A stretch of DNA of 49,045 bases from Hypholoma sublateritium FD-334 SS-4 (taxonomy: Eukaryota; Basidiomycota; Agaricomycetes; Agaricales; Strophariaceae), in contig KN817659.1 of the NCBI GenBank assembly GCA_000827495.1, positions 1 through 49,045 of the forward strand, read 5' to 3'. Positions 10,775-22,000 of this stretch are shown in pieces; within the stretch, counting starts at the first letter, position 1, and every line of letters starts with the position of its first letter. The notes under the pieces were generated by a model. That model was not told where the DNA came from, did not search any database, and saw only the letters and a list, made by a program, of their open reading frames with translations. The position numbers and the translations under genes are program-made.

Positions 10775-12842
10775 AAGAGTAAATATTTATCCACACGAAT
10801 GGAAATCAAGGGCGGATAAGAGGTTCAATCACGCCTTCTTGAGATTCATCGTGCGAACCCGTAAGAAAAACTTCTTTGGCGCCGTGAGCACCAATGAATC
10901 TGGCCGAAAAATTGCAAGGATAAAAGAAGAACAGGAGGCACAACTCAGATTCGAGATGAATTGAACTATTTTTAGCGCTCAAAGAGCGGATACACCGCTA
11001 TGTACCGCGACTATCTGGTTCCGGCGATTGTATTGGTATATCGGCGCGCATGGTGCATCCTGCCGCTGCGCTATTTTTAGAGCGCATACCAAGTATTTAC
11101 AATTATTAGCGCAGGACTACCAAGGCAATAATCTTCCCCTTCCCCTTCCACTTTTATTGGCAATATCCTGCCGTGTCGTCGTAGCTGTGCAGTACACAGC
11201 TCACGACGTTGACCAAGGTGTATTCTTGGACTTGTCTCGTCGGTTCTATGACATGCGTCTAGGTCGCTGTTATCTTGACGCCCCATGTGGGCGGCTCAGA
11301 GAAAAAGACTGGGCGTGCGCGTTCCATACTAGCGTGTCTACAATTGGAGGCATGTGGCTCCGTCCATGTATCAGTGTATGTATGATCCTGCAGCGGGTTT
11401 ACAAATATGTGTATAGAGTGTGGAAACCCACTGATTTTCACCCAAGGCAACATGCGTACAACATTTGATATATATTCGAATACCAGCCTGAGCGAACGGC
11501 TCAACAAATCTTTATCTTCTCGCCTAATGTATGATGATTATACAAGGCTACGTAGAATATCTGTTCTATTAATAAACATTCCTCTTGGCATTCATCCTGA
11601 CACGAGATCACCCCGCGTTTAGGTGGATGAGCATCTGTGGGCACCCACTCCAGCAGGCTCTGGCCTACTCATGTACCATCGCGGACCATGGCGCGTCATG
11701 CCAAAAGTTTCAGCTCTCGCCATGTGAATCTGATTATACAAGCTCAGGGAATTGCTGGTCTAATCCGATAAGTTTTGTCCGTTATCGGACTGTTGCATTG
11801 GAACTTGATTTCGAAGGCCAACTGACCCCCGGCTTGGCAAGTATTGACATATCGTTGACAGCTGGATACATCAAAAGCATAGCGGTGGCGTGCGTGGGCT
11901 ATGGGGTGACCAGCGTGTTGAACTTGTATACATCAAACTCTCTCTCGAGTCTCTACTAGTAGCATCAGAATACTGTACGTACTAAAAGGAGGACGGTTCC
12001 CATCGTCTCTGGTAAGCTATGCATGAAATATAAAGTTAAACATAAACTGCAGGACTTACTATCCCAATCTCTTACCGTCTCCGGACTCCCTCGTTAGCCC
12101 GACTCATCTTTCTCCCCTCCGTCCCCCTTCAACGGTCTCTCTCCTCGTCCTTCTCCTACTTTTACTCCCCAAGACAATCTTCCTTAAAAATTTCAAAGGT
12201 TGTATTCTGTTCCAGGTTTTCACAGATTCTATTCGAACAAATTTAGTCATACAGGTTTCCGGTTTTTATAGACCTTGTCTGAACTGTAATTTAGCCGTAC
12301 AGGTTGAATCCGCCATTTAGTACGCCACTATATATTTGGAAATACTGAATGTTTATAGATACAAAAGACTTGCAAAAGACGAAGTCAAAAAAACACTGGG
12401 AGGAACCTTTACATAAAGTGCCGCACTGATGCCACTCGTCGAGTCCGACTCGAGACCGAGCGCTAGATGCTTCGCAATTGCTACTTTGGTAAAACTCTGC
12501 TTTCACCTAGGTATACCTGTACTCTTGTGAGGTTCTAGGGCTCAATAAGTATGGTACCAGATAGAAAAATTTGAGAAAAAAGAGATTCACTTAGTGAAGC
12601 CGGGAGACCCGGCCCGGCAAAGTTATACTACCGGTGGTCCGTGATAAGTTGTTTGTATCTCACGATGCAGACAAATAGATTGATTTGTCGTAATTCGTGG
12701 TGGCACTCGTTTTCTTCTCGTCTTTCATCTTCGACATTGCACGATTGGCGGGTAGAGGCTCCAGGGAGCGAAAAGATATACCGTCTTATTGTCGGCCTCA
12801 TAATCAAGGCGGCCTGAGGGCCAGGAACCACGGGAGGAGCCC
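10775..12842. other. Long divergent intergenic region
   Basis: About 2.1 kb between the PTR2 gene (-) and the TFIIE alpha gene (+). The open frames at 11028-11468 and 11585-11959 give proteins without recognisable domains or spliced partners. A pyrimidine-rich tract lies at about 12,060-12,180. A short direct repeat of about 45 bases (CAGGTT...TTTAGYCRTA) occurs twice near 12,215-12,305. No RNA gene was recognised. Confidence 0.45.
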
Positions 12843-14651
12843 ATGGCCACGAAGGATGACCAAGAAACGCTGCGACTGCTCGTACAACATGTTTCGCGCG
12901 CATTTTATGAGCCAAAGTTCACCATTATCATGGATCAGCTCGCAAGGCATCCTGTGTAAGTATATCAGTTGCTGGTTTCTGACCATTTTTGATCCTTCTC
13001 CAGTCTCAAGGACGATGATTTGGCCGGTCGTATGGGGCTACAGCCCAAGGAGCTGAACAAGGTCATCGCAGTTCTGGCGAATGACTCACTGGTCAAGATG
13101 TGCGTAATTATTTCTGCTAGGATGTATCTACTAACTTCTCTCAGCTATCGTCAGAATGAGCTCAAAGAAGGCGCCCAGCGGAGTGTCGGAAAGCAGTACT
13201 ACTACATCGATTACGAGCATTTTTGCAACGTGGTGAAGTGGAGAATTGCCAAGATGCGGTACATCATCGACTCTACGCTGCGCAATGTGCGTAATTTTAT
13301 TCTTGCTGAGGCGCCGCTGACGGGTGTACAGGAGCTCGATAACAAGGGCTACATTTGCCCGCAGTGCAAGCAGAGCTACTCGCCGCTGGAGGTGGACAAG
13401 CTGATGGATTTCGCGCAAGGCTTGCTCCTCTGCGAGATCTGCCGTGCCGAGGTCGTCGACAACGAGAACGCGGAGAGCGTGCAGGGCAGTAAGGACCGCA
13501 TGCAGCGGTTTAACAACCAGATGCGGTTCATCCGCGAGGGGCTGCAGAAAAGCGAGGCCATGATCCTGCCGGCCTTCGATGTCGCCGCGTGGATCAAGAA
13601 CAACCCGTCGGAATCGGACAAAAGCAAGGCGGCGGCAACCGGGAGTGGGCTCAAGGTCGCTGGGGCGGATGGCGGGCGCAAGGAGGACGAGGGCGTGGGT
13701 GTGATGATGGCGATGGACAAGGACGAGTCGACGCGCAGGCTCGAGCGGGATGCGGAGGCGGAGGTGAAGCGACAGCAAAACGCGCTCCCCGCGTGGCATT
13801 TGAAGAGCACAATCACTGGCGACCTGACGGCGCTCGGTGTGAAGGAGAGCGTACGGGAGGCGGCGTTGAACGGCACGATGTCGAACGACGATATTCTAAA
13901 AGGGCTAGGTGTCGTGGGTGGCTCGTCCCGACAGCAAGGGCACGGAGCCACCTTGCAGTCGTATGGTGCCACAGCAGAGGACGTGAAACCTATCATCAAC
14001 GTCGAATCTGATAGTGCGTATTCATTCAATGCACGTCCACGTTTCTCTATAACCTTTTATCCAGTGTATGATCAGTATTACGCATCGCTTGCAGCATCAT
14101 CTGCGGCTGCTTCGGCGCAAGTGACGCCCACTGCCACGGGGCACCAGTCGTCCTCGTCGTCCAACTCGCCGGACTTTCTCAATGACGACGACCGAGACGA
14201 GAAGCCCGACGTGCAGTACCTGGAATCTCTCAATGCGTACCGCAAGCGATCGAGGAGCCAGGAAGACGTTGGCACGGCGTCGAAGATCAAGCAGGCCAAG
14301 GTTGATGAGCTGCCCCCTACCAACGGGCACGGCTATGCAAACGGAAACGGACATCTGGGGGTTAATGGGTTTGGATCCTATAACGGAAACAGCGCCGTGT
14401 CTGCCTTCGCCGCGGAGGCGGCAGATGCTTTCATGCTTGAACAAGCCGAGGAAAACTTGGAGCCGCTGGATGACCCTCCTGTTAACGGTGAGTACAGCTT
14501 TATCTAACGCCAAAAATACAACTGATATGGTGTTTGCATGATAGTGAACGGGTTCCCGAAACCCTACTCGCAGGTCACGGAGGAGGACCACGACCTGATG
14601 ACGCCGGACGAATACACGGCCTATTTCGAGATCTTGCAGGCGCGCTCATGA
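12843..14651 (+). CDS. TFA1: Transcription initiation factor IIE, alpha subunit (520 aa, 6 exons)
   Basis: TFIIE alpha joins the RNA polymerase II pre-initiation complex, recruits TFIIH and stimulates its activities. Exons: 12843-12955, 13004-13099, 13145-13286, 13332-14013, 14065-14487 and 14545-14651; the sum is 1,563 bases, exactly 520 codons plus stop. The N-terminal winged helix is seen in LVQHVSRAFYEPKFTIIMDQ and LAGRMGLQPKELNKVIAVL. It is followed by QYYYIDYEHFCNVVKWRIAK and the C4 zinc ribbon CPQC...CEIC (ICPQCKQSYSP to LLCEICRAE). The middle is charged and low in complexity. The C-terminus ends with an acidic segment (VTEEDHDLMTPDEYTAYFEI), as in other TFIIE alpha proteins. The chosen ATG lies directly before the winged helix. 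Identification is strong. Confidence 0.92.
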
Positions 14652-15378
14652 TCTTTCGAAGTGCCGAGGAAAAAACACGCTTATCCGCCGTTTTTCCGGA
14701 TGCTGTCGGTGTCGCGAACTCGCCCACACTCTGTCTCTCTGCCTAATATACACACCCAACGATGGTACCTCGCCGTGCCGAGGTGATAACGATCCTTGAT
14801 ATGCACTGATACGGTCGTTAGAGCGGTGCAAGTGCGAGAAGTGGGGGCGGGAGTTGACACAGGCGTGTCGCTGACTTCCTTTATTTATACCGCCCGCTAT
14901 TCTGGCCCCGTTTGGAGAGGACCATTGCGTAGTCTGCCGTCGGGGCACGTATCTTACGATCTGTAGTAGTACTGGCGGCGGCGCGTAGGCTGCTGCGATA
15001 TCTCACTAATTGCCTAGGTTTTGCAGGTTCACCGAGGTGCTGGACCATGTACTTACTGTGCAATAGACTTCAACTTGGAGGACTATACATATGCCCTAGT
15101 TGGTTCATCGTTATAATTGGCGGTCTAATAATGAAATAATTACCATGTCAATTCGATGTCCAAACCCCGGCGCTGTTGCACTTGGATCACAATATGAATT
15201 GTGACATCGAATACAAGTACTTTTCGCATGCTCAACACAAGATGGGATTTCGATGATCTGTTTTGACAGCTGATCTCCACAATCCACGGATATCCCGCCG
15301 CCTGGCCTTGAGCTGCGTTTTATTTAAAGAGATGAAGGCCGTCTTCCTTCACGGTCGGCCCTCAGCTAAGAAAACAAG
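14652..15378. other. Intergenic, 3' end of TFIIE alpha and promoter of the next gene
   Basis: No gene can be supported here. A TATTTAAA element lies at 15321-15328, about 50 bases upstream of the next ATG, and is the likely TATA box of the secreted-protein gene. Confidence 0.45.
15321..15328 (+). promoter_or_regulatory. TATA-like element of the secreted fruit-body-type gene
   Basis: TATTTAAA 51 bases before the ATG at 15379. Motif and distance fit a promoter; not tested. Confidence 0.4.
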
Positions 15379-16650
15379 ATGAAGCCATCTCTTCGATCTT
15401 TTCTCTCTGTGCTCTGGGGGACAGGAATCGTCTTCCAACAAATTGCGTAAGGAGGTAAAGTATCAGCTCTAGCTACTATGGAAGGACCAATGGCTGATAG
15501 TTTCTCGGACATGATTTTTTAGCTTCCCTTTACCCCGGTGGAGCTTCTAGTACTATTCCCGACACCCCGCCACCCATCCACGGCAAGACGGATTTCAACA
15601 GCATATTCTCCGACATACGCAATCACAAGGTCACACCGCTACAAAGTGGACCAACCATTGTCACCAGAGATATCCCCCCGGCTCCGCAATTTTTTACGCT
15701 GGCATTCCCCGCTCCTCTTGATGAAGCTAACAACGCCATCGGTGTAAGCGTTTCCAATCGTATCAACAGACTAATAAACTGAGTATTGTACTTCATATTT
15801 CCAAAAGTACATGGGTTTTGAGTCGCTTGCTACCTACGACGTAAATGCTTGTGCGGAGCACTGTAATGTTCGTGCATTCACTGTGTCGAGTGATGGCCTC
15901 AGCAGCGGGGCCTGCGCCTACTTCAATATCTGGACAGCAGTCGTCAACGGAACCCCTACAGCCAATATCTGCAGCATGGTACGTATTTCAGAGTAATCAA
16001 AGAATTCAAATTGAATAACTAGCATTTAGTATGATACAGCAACCGACAGCTCAACCGCAACAAATAATGGGCAAGCCGGCGACATCCAGATCATAAATTC
16101 GTTGGGATATAATCGCACTAGCCTGATCCAAGATGGCTCATTCCAGGACTTCACCTGCGTCGACACTCAAACCGTCTCATGTCCGTTCGAGTTTAGCAAC
16201 TTTTGGGAGCGTTTCTTCGAATTCAACTACGATTTTGTTCTGATCGGTAGCGAGCCCGGGTCTGCTCATAGCGGCACCTCCTCTGCGAATTTCTTTTTTG
16301 CTCCCCCTTCCCCCGATTCCCCTTCGTTTGGATCGACACTGACATATGTGCCGATACTGATAGAAACAGTACCCGGGCAATCGTATATTATATCCCTCTT
16401 CGTCTCCAACAGCATTCTGTTCCCGGTGCCCCAGCCTCCGACTGGCACTTTGGTGTCTGTGTTCTGGAACAACGTCGACGTTCTGGATGCGGCACAAGCC
16501 ACTTTCATGCCAACTGAAGGAGTGACGTATTTTAACTTTCAGGTAACAGTGATTGCGCGCGGACATGATACCCTTTTCTTGCAAAACGGATTTGAGTTCC
16601 CTCATGCGGCGTACGTGGACGATGTGTCCGTGTTTCCGAGATGGTTTTAG
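15379..16650 (+). CDS. Secreted fruit-body-specific-type protein (about 350 aa)
   Basis: The first exon (15379-15446) encodes a clear signal peptide (MKPSLRSFLSVLWGTGIVFQ). Further exons are 15551-15743, 15808-15978 and 16030-16650; together they give 1,053 bases, 350 residues. The middle holds a Cys-containing segment (GFESLATYDVNACAEHCNV ... CAYFNIWTAVVNGTP ... CSM), which resembles Agaricomycete proteins annotated as fruit-body specific protein A. The C-terminal ~200 residues (ending in AAYVDDVSVFPRWF) look like a beta-sandwich carbohydrate-binding-type domain, starting with a DGSF motif. It is probably extracellular or wall-associated; enzymatic residues are not evident. The acceptor of intron 1 is uncertain: AG at 15522 is the first candidate but puts exon 2 out of frame, whereas AG at 15550 restores it. 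A TATTTAAA element precedes the gene. The family label is from memory. Confidence 0.65.
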
Positions 16651-16781
16651 TTACGTAGACCTTATGATAGTTATATGTCTTCTCCGCGGCTTTTCGATTC
16701 ACGCGATGGCGATTGGAAGTAGGAAGAATTCATCGCATACAGACATTAGAATTATCCAAGTTATAAATGGCACATATCTAT

Positions 16782-18080
16782 TTATAGAGCTACCGCTTTC
16801 AACCCCTCCGCCAAACCTTGAGCGACGGCGGTGTCCAGTGCCTTCTCCCCGTAGCTAACTCGCTCTCTATGCCACTCAAGCCATCCGTCCGAACGAGCAC
16901 CTTCTTTCGTCTCGTCCAACAGCCCCACAGAAACGTGCACTAAATCAGTCGTCCCCGCCTGCCAGGAAAACGCGGTTGCGCCGCACACTCCGCAGAATTC
17001 GGTATATTCGCCGGGGCTTGAGATATACTGCTTCAGCCCCTTAGGCCGCTCAGACTCATTCTCAAAGCACAGAGGGATGTCGGTGCCTGCCCGCATAATA
17101 TTCGCAAGGGGAATAAATGCCCAGGACTGGATTTCGTATCCGCTGGTGAATCGGCAGAAAGTGCACATGCAGTGGCCCGCAAGATACTTGGTAGGACTGG
17201 CGAAGGCGAGTGGACGGAGCCACCATTTATCGTCATTCACGTTGTTGATCTTGGACAGCCGCGACCCGCCGTAGGGGTAGATCAGATCCGGATACGCCGC
17301 AGTCGGGGTGAGCGATTCCTCTGAAGGACGCGTGATTTCGAAGGAAATGGTGCCGCAGTGGCAGAAACCCTTGAGCCGGTCGGCTGGCTTTCCATGGCCC
17401 CCTTCGTCTGGGATGGATGGCGCGTATTCGGCGGCTCTCCAGGGAAAAGGAAGTTCCTCCGAGCCCTTTCTCTCCTTGTACCGCGGCAGCGTCAGCCCGT
17501 CGACAACCCTCAGGTGATCGGCTATTCCTCCATCGACGGTGTCTCCAATCCATTCGTGATGTCCGACTTTGACGATGCCTGCTACCTTGTCAAGGATCCC
17601 GACGGACACCGTCCATATGTCGCCATCGCTCTTGTGGAGTACCCAGAAAATGTGGGCCGAGCATGATTTGCAGAAGTATCTGGTGACATTGGGGGAGGAA
17701 TTATACGCCGTGAGGTCGCTCAGCTCGTAGGCAGTTTCCGCGTGCACGATGCTAATAGAAGGCGGGGCCAGCAACCCGTTGGCTTTTGGCGCTCTCACGA
17801 TATTTCCGTGGTGCGAGAACTTGTGCGATGTGTCCGAGTCCTCCGAGTCGTCCAGGGACTCCAGGCGGCTAGGGCTACGACTGCTGTGGACGCTCAGTCC
17901 GCTTGTGCGCTGCAACGGAATGCCCTTGATAGGAACGTATTGCCCCGCCATCTGCCCCGATGAATGGCGGCACGTTGAGCAGTGGCAAATGTCGTTGAAT
18001 ATCGGAAGCGACGCGGTGTCGAACGCCACGCGAAAGGCATTCAGCTCGCAGTGGCAAGATGCATTGACGTAGGTGGTCAT
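16782..18080 (-). CDS. Protein with two GFA (CENP-V / glutathione-dependent formaldehyde-activating type) zinc domains (432 aa)
   Basis: Single-exon gene, start at 18080 (MTTYVNASCHCELNAF). A more upstream in-frame GTG is not preferred. Domain 1 (about residues 5-165) shows the GFA cysteine pattern: CHCELNAFRV, then CHCSTCRHSSG, then YFCKSCSAHIFW. Domain 2 (about residues 240-415) repeats it: FCHCGTISFEI, CMCTFCRFTSGY, and FCGVCGATAFSW. GFA domains are zinc-binding beta folds; the name comes from a bacterial enzyme that handles S-hydroxymethylglutathione, and most fungal members are of unknown function. The two domains share the same order of Cys clusters, so an internal duplication is likely. 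Its 3' end faces the secreted-protein gene with only about 130 bases between stops. A TATATAA element lies upstream at 18204-18210. Confidence 0.85.
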   Translation of the reverse strand: MTTYVNASCHCELNAFRVAFDTASLPIFNDICHCSTCRHSSGQMAGQYVPIKGIPLQRTSGLSVHSSRSPSRLESLDDSEDSDTSHKFSHHGNIVRAPKANGLLAPPSISIVHAETAYELSDLTAYNSSPNVTRYFCKSCSAHIFWVLHKSDGDIWTVSVGILDKVAGIVKVGHHEWIGDTVDGGIADHLRVVDGLTLPRYKERKGSEELPFPWRAAEYAPSIPDEGGHGKPADRLKGFCHCGTISFEITRPSEESLTPTAAYPDLIYPYGGSRLSKINNVNDDKWWLRPLAFASPTKYLAGHCMCTFCRFTSGYEIQSWAFIPLANIMRAGTDIPLCFENESERPKGLKQYISSPGEYTEFCGVCGATAFSWQAGTTDLVHVSVGLLDETKEGARSDGWLEWHRERVSYGEKALDTAVAQGLAEGLKAVAL

Positions 18081-18203
18081 GGCTTGATATGACGTGAGCA
18101 CTAAAGATAATCAGCGAAAGTTCGACTGCGGAGCGGAAAGGAGGCCTACCGATTGTCTGTGTTAGTCTTTGGGTGTTCTTTGAAAGTAGCTGGTAGCTCG
18201 GAG

Positions 18204-18210
18204 TTATATA
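18204..18210 (-). promoter_or_regulatory. TATA-like element of the double-GFA gene
   Basis: Reads TATATAA on the minus strand, about 124 bases upstream of the ATG at 18080. Confidence 0.35.
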
Positions 18211-19061
18211 GAGCCTGGTTGCAACAACCCGGAGTGCTAGATGTCGACGTTCGATTTGGACTGCTCGCAGGATCGCATTGTCGTATACTTATACGAAGTC
18301 AATTTCCGGGGGCGATGGAGTGACCGTCATTGATTCTGAAAGTGGTCAAAGGCCTAGCCTATTCAAACATAGATATGGAGCCGGCCGAGATCCGACTGCT
18401 CGAATTCAATCAGCATGCATGTGGCTAAGTAGTTGAGGCCTTAAGGTAGAATCCTGCAGGCTGCAGTGAGTTGGCTTGAGTTGGCCGTCCAAACAAGAGA
18501 GATGTTTTGCAACGTGGCGATTGAGTTTATGGATCTAGAATCACCTGGATTTGCCGGTCGCACGCACTTGCGGCAGATCCGAGGTAACAGTTGGGTAACA
18601 AATATAATCATTCACCACGTCCCAATCCTCATGCTCATAAGAGTACCCACTTCGATAACTAGACAGCTCTAGACTGGACTGGTATTGATCCATTAAATTT
18701 TGCTCGAACTCATTGCGCCGCTAAAGCTAACGGAAGGAGCAAAATGAGTGGTATTGGTTCGTAATATGACACAAGATAACTGCTTACACCGAAAATAAGA
18801 GGTATAAAGAATGCAGAGAAGGAGATCAAGTAAACGGAGAAAGACTCAAAGGAAAAAAAGATAGAGTAAAAGAACGTGGATATCATATGGTAGTGTATTG
18901 TATGATTGTGGCGCAAACATTGCGATTATACGGAGCGTAACTAGAGAAAAAGAAAACAGACAGCGAGATAAGTAGCATCAAACCAAACGCAGGAATAAAC
19001 GAAGTGATAGAAAAGCAATCAGTGTGGGTCAGTCCGGAGCAGCGCCTAAACCTCAGCGCAG
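18211..19061. other. Intergenic region
   Basis: About 850 bases between the double-GFA gene promoter and the stop of the Num1-type gene. Only short open frames occur (18466-18672 +, 18710-18916 -) without supporting features. The stretch 18760-18980 is purine-rich on the plus strand. Confidence 0.45.
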
Positions 19062-22000
19062 CTATTCTAGTGCAGGAACCGACGTCTTTGTCGACCGCCT
19101 TGAGCCGAATCGCGATTTGCCATCCTCACGGCGGCCCCAGGAGAAGATACCACCTCCTGTTCCGCCTTCGTGAGACTGTGCGCTACCCGTCCGTGACCGG
19201 AACGACCACGCGGGCGACGCAGGGCGTACATGTTCAGCGGCAACGGGTTCCAGATGCCGGTTGTCGATGCTCCTGCGACTGGTTAGCGTTCCCTGGTTGG
19301 TTTGGGTGTCTTGGGCGGGAAGGTGGTGGTGATGGTGGTGATGGTGTCCACCAACAGTGTGGCGCCCGTCACAGCAAGCACGCACATTTTCGAGGCCCTC
19401 GAAGCCGTCGTCGGATACATTTTCGCCGTGTAGCTCGAAGTCCAGGTCGTCCGCGTCGGGCGCAGGCACATCGACGAAAGAGCGGTCGGGGCTGTACGGG
19501 CTCTCCGGCGCATTCCAGCGCAGATATTCTAGTGCAGGGGTGCCAGAGCGTTTCGAGCCAGAGCGCCCGACGGAGAGCTGCGACCGACTCCGCTGTCCGC
19601 GTGGTGTCGTGTTCCACGGTTCGCCGGCTACAGGGCTGCGGGCACTGCGCTGGCTCTGAGGACTGGTAGCCAGGGGCGGCCGTCGACTGTGATCAGTATT
19701 GTCGGGAGTCTGAGGGAGGATGTTGTTATTCCCCGGCGACACGACGCTCGGATTGTTTGGGCGGGAAAGGAGATATTTGAGTGCCTAAAGGGAGGTGTCG
19801 TCAGAATACGTCCACAGAAATTTATTACGGAAACATACGTTCAGCCAGATATCGTGTCTTTCTTTAGTCAGGGCGGTGATCTTCATCTCGCGTTGCGGAG
19901 TCGAAACAACAACGCTGTACTGATAGAGGCCCGGCGGCATGGGGTTGGGATCAAGCACCGAGCGCACACCTTCGATATAAGCTAAAAGTTAAACAACTTG
20001 CATGAGCTCACCCCGAACACCCCAACTACATAAAACGACATACCACTCTTCGCACTCGATTCTGACACGTTCGACGAGCCCGGGTCCGCCGAGCTCCAAT
20101 ACAGCGTTTTCGTATAGGGGTGCACCCAGAAGAAGCGCTTGTGCCGCTTCTCGCCGACACCCTTCCCAATCGCGCGGCGCGTGTACTTGTACAAGAACTC
20201 GCCGATCATCGTCTGTGTGATCGCATGGATGATCGTCGGGTCCGTCGACATCACGTTGTTCGCGCGAGGCGTCATGTCTGCTGACTTATTCGGCGTCGAC
20301 GGCGCGCCCGCTGCCGGTGCAGAGCGCTCATCGTAGTGCGCCTGGTGGCGGTCTGACGACATCGACGAGCGCGGCGACGCGACACCGCTGTGGTCCGACG
20401 TCAGCGACGTCGTCGAGCGTGCGCTACGCTCACGCTCACGCACGCTGTGCGACGACAGCGTGCCCGAGGGCACGTACATGTGGCCAGGCGCGTGCGCCGC
20501 TGAGCGGAAGCTGCTTGTCGACGGCGGCTGGCGCAGCCCAGCCTGCGACGGTGGCATGCTCGCAGAGAGCGAGCGAACACTGTACTGATTGTGATTAGCT
20601 CCGGGCACAGAAAGAATAGATCCGAGCGGCGTCGTCGCGCGCTGGATGAGGTCTGCGGGCGGCGGCGATGAGGGCCGGGGTGGCGGGCCGTCGCGAATGC
20701 CGTTTGTGGCCATGCGGCGGTCCGGGATGAAGTTCGGTGGGGGCATGCTGTTGGGTGGTGGCGGCAATTTCGGTGGTGGGGGAAGCGACATCACCGGCGG
20801 TCTCGTCTTGTCCATCGACGCCAGAATGGGACCATTCGTTGACGACGAAGGAACGCGGGAGCGACTTGGCGCATCATCCGCGGTGGCGCTGGAGAACAGA
20901 GACTCTATCGACTGCCTGTCCGCCGTCACGGGCCTGCGACCGATCGAGCCTGTACCGGAGGACGACTCGCGGAAGACGCTTGACAGAGGCGTATTTACGG
21001 GCGAAGGCGCAGTGAAGACGGGCGCATGCACCGACGTGCCAATAGGCGGAGGGACGAACTGGAATTGATGGCTGTTAGTGGAGCCCACGCGATAGAGGCC
21101 AGGCTTGGGCGACGGGGAGGGGACGACCGACGATATGACAGGCGCGGACGACGCAGGGGGCTTCCATTCGTCTGTCTGTATCGACATCTCCTTAACCTCG
21201 GGCTTCTGCGCATGGATAACAACGGGCTCTGGTAGCTCGTACAGATCCGCACTGACACCAACCGTCTCGTACGAGACTGACCTTGCTGGAACAGGCGCGA
21301 AGTATGACGAAGCTGACGTCGGTGGCCGATTGAGCGATGCGGCCGACCGCCGGTGCTTGCTCGAGAAGTGAGACGCCTTGATGCTCTCTGCATCGTCCTC
21401 CGAGTCCGAGTAGTCGTTGTCCGTCATCGTGCGCACGGAGTGGAAGTCCTCGGACGGCGTCGTCATCACAATGCTTTGGCGCGCATCGTGGTAATCGTCT
21501 TCTGTCTCGGCGCCCGTTTCTGTCTCTTCGCCCTCGTCTATCTCGTCCTCATCGACCACGGGAGCACCCAGGAACGTGCGCGTGATGGTTGTATCGCCCG
21601 CGCTGCTGTTCGTGCGCGAGACGTCTGCCTGTGTGATAGTGGCCCTGCGCCCAGTATCTGAAGTGACCAGAGGCGGCAAGCCCTTTCCGATAATCGCTGG
21701 TGCAGGGACGGGAACAGGTTGCGGGAGCGGATCAGTTCCAACGCTGCTCTCCACCAAGACAGGAGGCAGTGGCCGAGGGGGCTCGGGTGCATCATGCTGG
21801 ATGCCCAACTCCGCCTTCTCGATTACCACCACCGGCTCAGGGTCAGTTTGAAGAGACATTTCCACCATGACAGGTTTGGGAGGCAGAACGGGCTCCGATT
21901 CGGGCTCCGACTGGATGCCCATCTCGGTGCGTACAACGGGCGGCGGTGCAATTATGGGCGGTGGAGCAACAGGCTCAGGCTCCGCTTCCGACTGGATGCC

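Noticed and set aside
11028..11959. Plus-strand open frames of 124-146 codons between PTR2 and TFIIE alpha
   Set aside because: No domain, no signal peptide, no spliced continuation; length is expected by chance in this composition.
13131..14029. Long minus-strand open frames across the TFIIE alpha gene
   Set aside because: Shadows of the plus-strand gene, whose spliced frame matches the family end to end.
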